This document shows, in pieces, positions 1 through 7,043 of a stretch of DNA of 64,000 nt (positions within the stretch are counted from its first letter, which is position 1; every line of letters starts with the position of its first letter). Where the stretch lies: contig ONEX01000009.1 in NCBI GenBank assembly GCA_900316955.1, positions 1-64,000 on the forward strand, given 5' to 3'. The notes beneath the pieces are model-generated. The model worked only from the letters and a program-made list of their open reading frames with translations, made no database searches and was not told the DNA's origin. Made by a program: the position numbers and the translations under genes. This DNA comes from an uncultured Bacteroidales bacterium (GTDB taxonomy: Bacteria > Bacteroidota > Bacteroidia > Bacteroidales > UBA932).

Positions 1-1
1 C

Positions 2-997
2 AACATCGATGACATCTTCTTCCTCAAGGATTTTTCCGGCGAAGACGATACGCCTTTGAAAGATGCCCTTGAGGCGCTTCCTTGCGTGAGACGGATCGGT
101 AGAAGTTCTGGAGTGCCCGGCAGTATTAATATGGGCCAGTATAGCACCACCCGGGATGGACAGGACATCCTTTACAAACTGATCAGGATGGACAGTACCG
201 CATTTTCGATGTTCGGATTTGAGATTTTGGAGGACTTCCATGTGCAACAATTCAACAGTGTATGGTTCTCGGACAAGAGTTTTACCGCTACCGGTTTCGA
301 CTCTGACTATCACGACATCAGCGGCACGCTGAGCAGACGGACGAAGGGCTGCGAACAAGTTGCCGGCGTTTTCAAATCTTTCCCGACCAACAACGCCAAT
401 ATGGGAGAAGAAGACTTAGCCATCGTTTCGCTGATGCGTTCTGAGGACATTCCTTTCGCCGGATTGGTCATAGAAACCACCCCGGACCGGAAAGCGGCGA
501 AAGCGCAGATCATGGAAGCTTTCGATAACTACATCAAGGATAAGCAGGTTAAAGACAACTTGGCCTTCTGGGTTGACGAGAATATTGCTGAGGCCTGGAA
601 ACCGGCTCGCAACAATATGAGGCTGGTGGAGATTTTTATGCTCCTGTCCATTGTCATCGCCTTGCTGGGCCTGGTGGCCATGAGCACCTATTATGCCGAT
701 GAAAAGTCCCGCGACATCGCCGTCCGGAAGGTGTTTGGAGGAACGATAGAAACGGAAGCGGGCCGCACGATCCGTGAATACATGATTCTGGTGGGGATAG
801 CTTGCGTCATCGGCATTCCAATCGCCGTCTATGCGGCCCAGGAATACCTCAAGGACTTCATTTACCGGCTCGAGGGCTACTGGTGGGTCTTTGTCGTGGC
901 CGTGCTGCTTACAGTAGCCATGGCCTTCGCTTCCGTCCTCTGGCAAACCCTCAAGGCCGCCCGGACCAATCCGGCGGTGGAGTTGAAGAAAGAATAG
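2..997 (+). CDS. FtsX/MacB-type ABC transporter permease, C-terminal part (partial)
   Basis: The reading frame is open from the left edge, so the true start lies outside the window; about 331 residues are visible. What remains is the second extracytoplasmic segment and the last three membrane helices: one near nt 617-690, one near 780-840 and one near 880-940. The FtsX coupling motif AVRKVFGGT lies between the first two. The ending TLKAARTNPAVELKKE is shared almost exactly with the downstream paralogs. Proteins of this class form the membrane part of MacB/LolCDE-like ABC systems that work on envelope substrates rather than classic import. The stop lies one base before the next permease ATG, so they are probably co-transcribed. 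The ATPase partner is not in the window. Confidence 0.9.
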   Translation, partial: NIDDIFFLKDFSGEDDTPLKDALEALPCVRRIGRSSGVPGSINMGQYSTTRDGQDILYKLIRMDSTAFSMFGFEILEDFHVQQFNSVWFSDKSFTATGFDSDYHDISGTLSRRTKGCEQVAGVFKSFPTNNANMGEEDLAIVSLMRSEDIPFAGLVIETTPDRKAAKAQIMEAFDNYIKDKQVKDNLAFWVDENIAEAWKPARNNMRLVEIFMLLSIVIALLGLVAMSTYYADEKSRDIAVRKVFGGTIETEAGRTIREYMILVGIACVIGIPIAVYAAQEYLKDFIYRLEGYWWVFVVAVLLTVAMAFASVLWQTLKAARTNPAVELKKE

Positions 998-998
998 C

Positions 999-3308
999 AT
1001 GAAAAGTTACCTCAAATTCCTCTCCCGCAACAAGTTGTACACTGCCATCGAGGCGGTGGGTCTGATTGTGAGCCTGGCGTTCGTGATCATCATCTTCTGT
1101 TATACTTGGCAGCAGTTGTCCATCACGAGAGAGGCTCGGGATTACAAGCGCCTTTATGCCCTGACCAGCGGGCGGCAGGATTACCTGTATGCTTGGCCGG
1201 GTGAAATGGCTGTCATCCAGGACCGTGTCCCGGATATTGAGGCGGCGGGAAGGGTAAATATGTACGGTTCGGCCGCCATATACAATGGCCAGCGGGTTCC
1301 GGGCACTCCCGACATCTTTGAAATTGACCCGGAGATCTTCGAGTTTCTGCCCCACACCTTCCTTTCCGGGGACGAGCAGGTCTTGCATGACAGGAATCAG
1401 GTTCTTTTGGGGGAATCGTTCGCCAAAATGATCTCGCCGGATATGGATCCGGTCGGCAAGGCGATCATTCTCTCGAATCGGGGGGACACTTGCGTGGTCG
1501 GAGGAATCGTCCGCTCACCGGAACGTTCGATTCTGAAAGAGGGGGACATTTATAAAGCTTTCAAAGAACCCGACGCGCCCTCCGCTTCGAAGTTTATCAA
1601 TCCGGTGGACTTGGTACTGTTCCGTTTGCGGGAGGGTGCCGACCATGCGTCGGTCAGGGCGCTTGTCGATACGGTGGTGACCCGGGAATTCTCGAAGATG
1701 TTCACGGACAATAAACCGGAGTGCTCGATGAGCATGCCGTTCCAGGATCTGTATTTCTTTGAGTCGGGAAGTCTCTTGAAGCATGGCAACAAGACGCTGG
1801 TCTATGTGCTGGTTGCCGTCGGCATTCTCCTGTTCGCTTCGGCGCTCTTCAATTATATTAACCTCAGCGTCGCCCTGGCCGGAAAACGCGCCAAGGAGAT
1901 GGCCATCCGAGCAACGCTTGGGGAATCCAAAGGCCGGATCCGGGGACGTTATATCTCGGAGTCCATCCTTTTCGTAACGGTTTGCCTCTTGCTGGCCTTC
2001 CTGCTGGCCAAGGCCTTGGAGCCGGTTTTCAACCGGTACATGGCCGGTGATGTCGGGCTTGAAGTGTCCCTTTCTCGGTTGTACCTGGGCGCTTATGCTT
2101 TGCTGGCCGTTCTAATCGGCCTGATTTCCGGCCTGATTCCCGCGTGGATGACCTCCCGCTTCAATCCGATGGCGATCATCAAGGGGGAGCAGCGCCGGCA
2201 GACCAAGACGGTCTTGTCCAGGGTCTTCATCATCATCCAGAACGTGATAACCATAGTGCTGATTGCCCTCGCCCTGGTGATGGAACTCCAATACCATCAT
2301 CTGGTAAACATGCCCCTGGGAGCGAATGTCGACGGATTGTATTACATCTCCAGCGGAACCGTAGGGAAAGACGTTCTCTCTGAAAAGCCTTATGTCGACA
2401 AGCTCGGCACCAGCAACGGCTATCCCGGCAGCCCGCAGATAAATCTTACGACGACCGTCGATGGGCAGAAAGTGCTCATCGGCCTGCTCCAATGCGATGA
2501 GGATGCTTTCGGGATGTTCGGTTTCGAAATCGTGAAGGATTTTGGCGCCCCGATGCGGAACTCCTTGTGGCTCACCGAATCGGCCGCCAGGGTCTTATCC
2601 CTGGATGAGGAGAATCCCGCCATGCCGACTATCCTCAACTTCGTCGTTGGCGATTCGCATATCGGAGGAATCATTAAGGACTATGCCGTCAAAGGTCCCT
2701 CCGAGGTGGACGGCAACCAAATCGGCATCGTGTCTGTGGAGGAGCTGGAAGGCAACTCGACGGTTGTCTTGAAACTGAACCGCTTCGATGCCGATGTCCG
2801 GGCCGAACTGAAGGAAATCGGACGCCAGGAGAGCTTACGGTTCACGGGGCGTGAAGACTATGGGGAGAATTATTACGGACCCATCCAGGAATTGATTGGG
2901 AAAAGCATGGAATCGACCCGAAACTTCATCAGCCTGATCGAGCTCTTCATGCTTCTGGCGACCCTCATTTCCCTGCTGGGCCTGGTCGCGATGAGCGCCT
3001 ATTATACCGGGATGCAGACCCGGAACATCGCCATCCGCAAGGTCTTCGGCGGCACTGTCACCTCAGAAACGGGACGTTCGGTGCGCGAATACATGATCTT
3101 GGTCGGCATCGCCGTCCTGATTGGCATTCCTATTGCTATCTTCCTGTCCGAACGGTATTTACGCCAGTTCTGGTACCGGATCGATGGCTACGGCTGGGTG
3201 TTCGTCATCGGGGCCCTCATCGCCCTGGCCATTTCCTTCCTGGCCGTCCTCTGGCAGACCCTCAAGGCCGCGAAGACGAATCCTGCGGTGGAACTGAAAA
3301 AAGAATAA
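999..3308 (+). CDS. FtsX/MacB-type ABC transporter permease, paralog 2 of 6
   Basis: 769 residues with the full tandem-FtsX layout. There is one helix at about 16-36, a first extracytoplasmic domain, helices near 266-288, 319-340, 361-383 and 408-429, a second extracytoplasmic domain, and helices near 645-668, 698-716 and 730-752. Coupling motifs are EMAIRATLGE in the first half and IAIRKVFGG in the second. The start follows the upstream stop by one base. About the first 60 bases are identical to the paralog at 3949 apart from isolated changes, which points to recent duplication or gene conversion. No ATP-binding motifs are present, so it needs a separate ATPase. The substrate is unknown. Confidence 0.93.
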   Translation: MKSYLKFLSRNKLYTAIEAVGLIVSLAFVIIIFCYTWQQLSITREARDYKRLYALTSGRQDYLYAWPGEMAVIQDRVPDIEAAGRVNMYGSAAIYNGQRVPGTPDIFEIDPEIFEFLPHTFLSGDEQVLHDRNQVLLGESFAKMISPDMDPVGKAIILSNRGDTCVVGGIVRSPERSILKEGDIYKAFKEPDAPSASKFINPVDLVLFRLREGADHASVRALVDTVVTREFSKMFTDNKPECSMSMPFQDLYFFESGSLLKHGNKTLVYVLVAVGILLFASALFNYINLSVALAGKRAKEMAIRATLGESKGRIRGRYISESILFVTVCLLLAFLLAKALEPVFNRYMAGDVGLEVSLSRLYLGAYALLAVLIGLISGLIPAWMTSRFNPMAIIKGEQRRQTKTVLSRVFIIIQNVITIVLIALALVMELQYHHLVNMPLGANVDGLYYISSGTVGKDVLSEKPYVDKLGTSNGYPGSPQINLTTTVDGQKVLIGLLQCDEDAFGMFGFEIVKDFGAPMRNSLWLTESAARVLSLDEENPAMPTILNFVVGDSHIGGIIKDYAVKGPSEVDGNQIGIVSVEELEGNSTVVLKLNRFDADVRAELKEIGRQESLRFTGREDYGENYYGPIQELIGKSMESTRNFISLIELFMLLATLISLLGLVAMSAYYTGMQTRNIAIRKVFGGTVTSETGRSVREYMILVGIAVLIGIPIAIFLSERYLRQFWYRIDGYGWVFVIGALIALAISFLAVLWQTLKAAKTNPAVELKKE

Positions 3309-3312
3309 GATG

Positions 3313-3825
3313 CTATTTGATATCCCAACCCAACCGTTTGGCGAGATCCTTGGCAAAAGCCAGGTCCTTGGCCGGGATGTTCAGTTTGAGCTCCTCCCGC
3401 GCTCCATAGCACGGAGTATCTGGCTCCCTGAGCATCTGCGGCTTTGTCTGATCCGCCCCGTATCCCTGCACCAGAGAGCCCGGTGTTACGCTCGGATGCT
3501 TCACAGCTTCGCTGAGTGTACGCTTCACAAAAGCATTGATCGTGATGCCGGCCTCTGCGGCCATGTTGGCGATGTCCCGATGGGTATCGGGGGCGATGCG
3601 GATGTTGAAGGAGCCCGAGTAACTCTTTTGTGGCTTCCGGTTGTGTTCTTCGCAAAAGACAAGATAGTCTTCCACCGCTTCATGGAAGGACTGCGTGAGT
3701 TCTTCCACCGTCTTGCCTTCGTAGCTGACAAGGCCGTCTATGCCGAGGATCTCGCCAAAGAGAACCCCGTCATCTTCACTGTAATCGATTGAGCCTATGT
3801 ACCCTTTGTATTTAAGCGTTTTCAT
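3313..3825 (-). CDS. hicB: HicB-family antitoxin (orphan; partner hicA truncated)
   Basis: 170 residues. The N-terminal part (about 1-60, starting KTLKYKGYIGSIDYSEDDG) matches the HicB partial RNase-H-like fold. Residues about 70-115, containing SGSFNIRIAPDTHRDI and INAFVKRTLSEAV, look like the ribbon-helix-helix DNA-binding domain found in many HicB proteins. HicB normally neutralises the HicA mRNA interferase and represses its own operon. Here the gene is on the opposite strand to the permease array and sits between two permease paralogs. It follows a hicA fragment whose stop overlaps the hicB start by 14 bases. With no complete toxin alongside, it may act only as a regulator or as antitoxin to a HicA encoded elsewhere. 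Confidence 0.85.
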   Translation of the reverse strand: MKTLKYKGYIGSIDYSEDDGVLFGEILGIDGLVSYEGKTVEELTQSFHEAVEDYLVFCEEHNRKPQKSYSGSFNIRIAPDTHRDIANMAAEAGITINAFVKRTLSEAVKHPSVTPGSLVQGYGADQTKPQMLREPDTPCYGAREELKLNIPAKDLAFAKDLAKRLGWDIK

Positions 3826-3907
3826 CGTCTTTCTTAATCAGTTCATCGAACGTGAAGTCCGATGGAACCTTCCTGAATCGCTCTATCAATTTGTCTTTTG
3901 TACTCAT
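3812..3907 (-). pseudogene. hicA: hicA toxin remnant, N-terminal 31 codons only
   Basis: An ATG at 3907-3905 opens a 31-codon frame reading MSTKDKLIERFRKVPSDF and then TFDELIKKDDENA before a TAA at 3814-3812. The first about 23 residues resemble the start of Bacteroidota HicA toxins, which usually run to about 80-90 residues and carry a double-stranded-RNA-binding fold with a catalytic histidine in a GSH-like motif. That part is missing, so an active toxin cannot be made. The fragment keeps its position directly upstream of hicB and overlaps its start, as in a normal hicAB operon, which argues for internal deletion of an ancestral module. It might survive as a translated leader for hicB. Confidence 0.7.
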
Positions 3908-3910
3908 GTG

Positions 3911-3937
3911 TAAATGTAACTAATTTTTAGTTGCAAA
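3911..3937 (-). promoter_or_regulatory. hicAB promoter with palindromic operator candidate
   Basis: Read on the minus strand, TTTG (3937-3934) and TACATTTA (3918-3911) fit the Bacteroidota -33 and -7 boxes, with a 15-nt spacer that is shorter than usual. The spacer and its edges hold a 6-bp inverted repeat, AACTAA and TTAGTT with a 3-nt gap (3918-3932). An operator between the promoter boxes suits autorepression by HicB, whose C-terminus looks like a DNA-binding domain. The binding is inferred. Confidence 0.5.
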
Positions 3938-3948
3938 CCAAGAATAGC

Positions 3949-6327
3949 ATGAAAAGTTACCTCAAATTCCTCTCCCGCAACAAGTTGTACACTGCCATCG
4001 AGGCGGTGGGGCTGATTGTGAGCCTGGCATTCGTGATTCTGATTGGCACTTCGATCCGGGACCAGCTCGGTATCGTGAAGAGCGTGCACGGGCACGAGCG
4101 GCTGTACTTGGCCGGTCCAAATGGGACTGGCGGGGAGTACAGCGTCCAGGAGGCACTTGCCTCGATCCCGCAGATTGAGCAGATGGCCGCTTTCACGGTT
4201 CTCCAGGGGATGCTGCAGATTGGCGGTGACAATCGGAACGTAAGCTTCGGTCTGATGGATCCAGCCTTGCTTCAGCTGATTCCTCTGGCGGTGGAGGGCG
4301 GAGCGGCCGATCCTTTTGCCGGCGGTGAGGGACTCGCCATCACGGCATCGGCCGCCCGCCGCTTCTTCCCGGACCGCGACCCGGTAGGTCAGACGGTGGG
4401 GTATCTGGAGGGGGCCGGCAGCACGCCAGTGCCGGCCACGATCACGGCCGTACTGGAGGATCCCTCCTACACGATCTTGGGGGATTTCGATTTCGCGGTC
4501 AGCCTGCAGTCCCGCCTGAGCCCGCTTGCGACCGAGGTGCGCGAGTCGGACCTGTGGAACCGGGGCTTTGGCATGACCGCCCTGCTGTTCGCCCGCTTGT
4601 ATCCGGGAGCCGAGGCGGATGACGCTGAGATGTGCAAGCTGATTGCAGAAGAGACGGCCCTGAACCGTAGCGATTTGGACGCGCCGATGCTCATCCCTTA
4701 TGATGAAGTCTATCTGTCCGGGCAGGGTTATGCCGCCCTTCGCCAAGGTAAGAAGGTATATCTGTCTGTGCTGGTGGCACTTGTCATACTTCTGTTAATC
4801 TCTGCATTGCTGAGCTATGTCAACCTGAGCTTGGCCGTAACGGGAGACCGTGCCAAGGAGATGGCTACGCGCCGGCTGGTCGGCGAGGACCGTGGCAAGG
4901 TCCTGCGTCGCGTCCTGGGAGAGTCGCTCGTCTTTACACTGGCCTGCTATGTGCTTGCCATCGTGCTGGCGGCTTGGATTGCGCCCGGGTTGGACAGTAT
5001 CCGGCCCACGGGGCTGAACGTGCCGTTCCACCTGCGGTTAGACGGTGGCTTCTGGCTGCTCTCGGCCGGCCTGGTGCTGCTGTTGGGCCTGCTCTCCGGC
5101 TTAGCTCCGGCTGTCGCCTGCGCTTCCTACCGCCCGTTGGATGTGGTGTCCGGCAAGATCCGACGGAAGCGCAAGATGGTTTTCGGCAATCTTTGCATCG
5201 TCCTGCAGGGCGTGCTGGCCGTAGTTCTGATTGTGATGGCCATTACAATGGATCGCCAGTTGCGTTTCATACTGAAAGCGGACCTGGGGGCGGACCTCCA
5301 GGAGAATCTGTATTATTTTTCATCGCCGGTCGTGATGGGTGGTGACGCGATGCTGCCGCTCGCACGCCAGATCAGCTCCTCGCCACTGGTGGAGGAAATC
5401 GGGTACACTTCAGGTTATCCGACTTTTATTCAGTTGATAACCAGCGGTAAACACGAAGACTTGCTAAAGATCAGTTGTGATGCGGTCGCTTTTGAAATGC
5501 TGGGCTTCCGCGTGGCAGAAAGATTCGCGCAGGTGGAAGGTTCCGTGATGCTTTCTCGGTCGGCCGCCAATGCCCATGGCATCACGCGGGAGAACGCTTC
5601 TCCTGCAGCGGTTTATTGGGGCTACGAGAACAACCCGGAGGATTACCCTTCGGTGGTCGGAGGGATTGTGGAGGATTTCCGGACCGAGCCGGTCAACAGC
5701 TCGCGGCATCGGGAAGGGGTTCCGATTGTCGAAGTCAGCTCGGCAGGGGTCCCGCCGAAATACATCGGTGCATTCTTGATCCGGACGGGCCCGGACCACC
5801 GCGCCTTCGAGGAGTGGTTCCGCCCGATGGTGAATGCATGGCACAAGGAGGAAACCGGCATGTCGGATGTGTTCAATCTCAAGAGGGCGCATAATGGCTA
5901 TATCGAAGACCTGATTGCCGCCGACCATGAAGACATGCGGCGCTATGTGCGCCTCGTGGAGGTTTTTTGCCTGATCTCGGTCCTGCTGGCGCTGCTGGCG
6001 CTTGTGGCGATGAGTTCCCACTATGCTGACGCCAATGCCAAGAGTATAGCCATCCGGAAAGTCTTCGGCGGCACGATCGGGACGGAAACTCGCAGGGGAG
6101 TATGGACCTATATGCTTTGGATAGGAATCTCGCTGTTGATCGCCATCCCGTTGGCCGTGCTGGTTTGCGAACGCTTCCTGCAGAACTATGCCGAACACAT
6201 TACGGGTTATTGGTGGATCTTCGTCGCTGCCGCCCTGTTGACCATCCTGCTATCGCTCGCCTCCGTCCTCTGGCAAACCCTCAAGGCTGCCCGGACGAAT
6301 CCGGCCATTGAACTGAAAAAAGAATAA
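3949..6327 (+). CDS. FtsX/MacB-type ABC transporter permease, paralog 3 of 6
   Basis: 792 residues with the same two-half layout as its neighbours. The chosen ATG gives the family start MKSYLKFLSRNKLY; a TTG 18 bases upstream is in frame but adds only residues the paralogs lack. The first coupling motif is EMATRRLVGED and the second is IAIRKVFGGT, and the end is TNPAIELKKE. Its first 60 or so bases are almost identical to those of the gene at 999, while the first extracytoplasmic domain differs strongly. It is separated from paralog 2 by the hicB cassette, and the sequence just upstream, AAGAATAGCATG, repeats the junction seen at 990-1001. It is a membrane permease; its substrate is unknown. 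Confidence 0.93.
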   Translation: MKSYLKFLSRNKLYTAIEAVGLIVSLAFVILIGTSIRDQLGIVKSVHGHERLYLAGPNGTGGEYSVQEALASIPQIEQMAAFTVLQGMLQIGGDNRNVSFGLMDPALLQLIPLAVEGGAADPFAGGEGLAITASAARRFFPDRDPVGQTVGYLEGAGSTPVPATITAVLEDPSYTILGDFDFAVSLQSRLSPLATEVRESDLWNRGFGMTALLFARLYPGAEADDAEMCKLIAEETALNRSDLDAPMLIPYDEVYLSGQGYAALRQGKKVYLSVLVALVILLLISALLSYVNLSLAVTGDRAKEMATRRLVGEDRGKVLRRVLGESLVFTLACYVLAIVLAAWIAPGLDSIRPTGLNVPFHLRLDGGFWLLSAGLVLLLGLLSGLAPAVACASYRPLDVVSGKIRRKRKMVFGNLCIVLQGVLAVVLIVMAITMDRQLRFILKADLGADLQENLYYFSSPVVMGGDAMLPLARQISSSPLVEEIGYTSGYPTFIQLITSGKHEDLLKISCDAVAFEMLGFRVAERFAQVEGSVMLSRSAANAHGITRENASPAAVYWGYENNPEDYPSVVGGIVEDFRTEPVNSSRHREGVPIVEVSSAGVPPKYIGAFLIRTGPDHRAFEEWFRPMVNAWHKEETGMSDVFNLKRAHNGYIEDLIAADHEDMRRYVRLVEVFCLISVLLALLALVAMSSHYADANAKSIAIRKVFGGTIGTETRRGVWTYMLWIGISLLIAIPLAVLVCERFLQNYAEHITGYWWIFVAAALLTILLSLASVLWQTLKAARTNPAIELKKE

Positions 6328-6330
6328 AGA

Positions 6331-6356
6331 GATTCCCGGTCAAGCCCGGAATGACG
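6331..6356. repeat. Dispersed palindromic repeat, copy 1
   Basis: GATT followed by CCCGG, spacer TCAAG, then CCCGGAATGACG. The arms pair as a short hairpin. It is one of several copies in the window (6990, 16789, 36685). This copy starts three bases after the stop of the permease at 6327 and lies just beyond the 3' end of the ORF6N gene. Confidence 0.8.
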
Positions 6357-6363
6357 ATAGTCG

Positions 6364-6945
6364 TTACTTGCCAATGTGCTGTTGGAAACCAATCTTGGGC
6401 CTGGGCTCATTCTTCTTCTCTTCAAGACGGGAGGAAAGCTCAGCTATGGCCAGGTATAGGTTATCGATTTCTTGCCGCACGTCTTCTGATAGGTCGTTGA
6501 CGGCACCGAGATTCTCTTCCTGCTGGAGTTGCAGCAGATCGACTTTTGCCCTGAGTTCGTTCAATTCGGCAGAGACTGTCGCACTTGCGAGAAGATACTG
6601 CCTTACTTGGACGAAGGCCCGCATGATAGAGATGTTCACGGCTATGGAAATATCACTTTTCAGGACTCCGGAGAGCATGGCTACACCTTGCTCGGTAAAG
6701 GCAAAAGGTGGTGCAGACACGTTTCTGTTTGATGCGGTCACAAATTGTGACCGGTTGTTTAGGACTTCCTCGGCGGTCAATTGGAACATGAAATCTGGTG
6801 GAAATCTCTTGATGTTCCTTTTCACTGCCTGGTTCAATACCTTCGTTTCGACTTGGTACAGTTTCGCCAGATCCGAATCCAGCATCACCTTCTGCCCGCG
6901 GATCTCGTAAATCAGATTTTGGATTAAAACAATCTCGTCGCTCAT
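6364..6945 (-). CDS. ORF6N domain-containing protein
   Basis: 193 residues from the ATG at 6945. A longer frame from 7002 would add a hydrophobic stretch reaching into the palindromic repeat and is less likely. Residues about 8-95 (IRGQKVMLDSDLAKLYQV, RNIKRFPPDFMFQLT, FAFTEQGVAMLSGVL) match the ORF6N DNA-binding domain known from phage and mobile-element proteins. The C-terminal 60 or so residues are charged heptads that suggest a coiled coil. It is encoded against the permease array and bracketed by two same-orientation copies of the dispersed repeat, which suggests it arrived as a unit. The target of its DNA binding is unknown. Confidence 0.85.
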   Translation of the reverse strand: MSDEIVLIQNLIYEIRGQKVMLDSDLAKLYQVETKVLNQAVKRNIKRFPPDFMFQLTAEEVLNNRSQFVTASNRNVSAPPFAFTEQGVAMLSGVLKSDISIAVNISIMRAFVQVRQYLLASATVSAELNELRAKVDLLQLQQEENLGAVNDLSEDVRQEIDNLYLAIAELSSRLEEKKNEPRPKIGFQQHIGK

Positions 6946-6989
6946 ATCGCACGCACAATTTAGAACTGTTACAAAGATAATCAATAACA

Positions 6990-7038
6990 GATTCCGGGTC
7001 AAGCCCGGAATGACGAAAAAGAAAAGCCCGGAATGACG
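6990..7038. repeat. Dispersed palindromic repeat, copy 2 plus a partial copy
   Basis: A full copy (6990-7015) with arms ATTCCGGG and CCCGGAAT around TCAAG, followed at 7024-7038 by a half copy, AAGCCCGGAATGACG. It has the same orientation as copy 1, so the two full copies flank the ORF6N gene as direct repeats. The partial copy ends six bases before the next permease ATG. Confidence 0.8.
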
Positions 7039-7043
7039 AAAAT

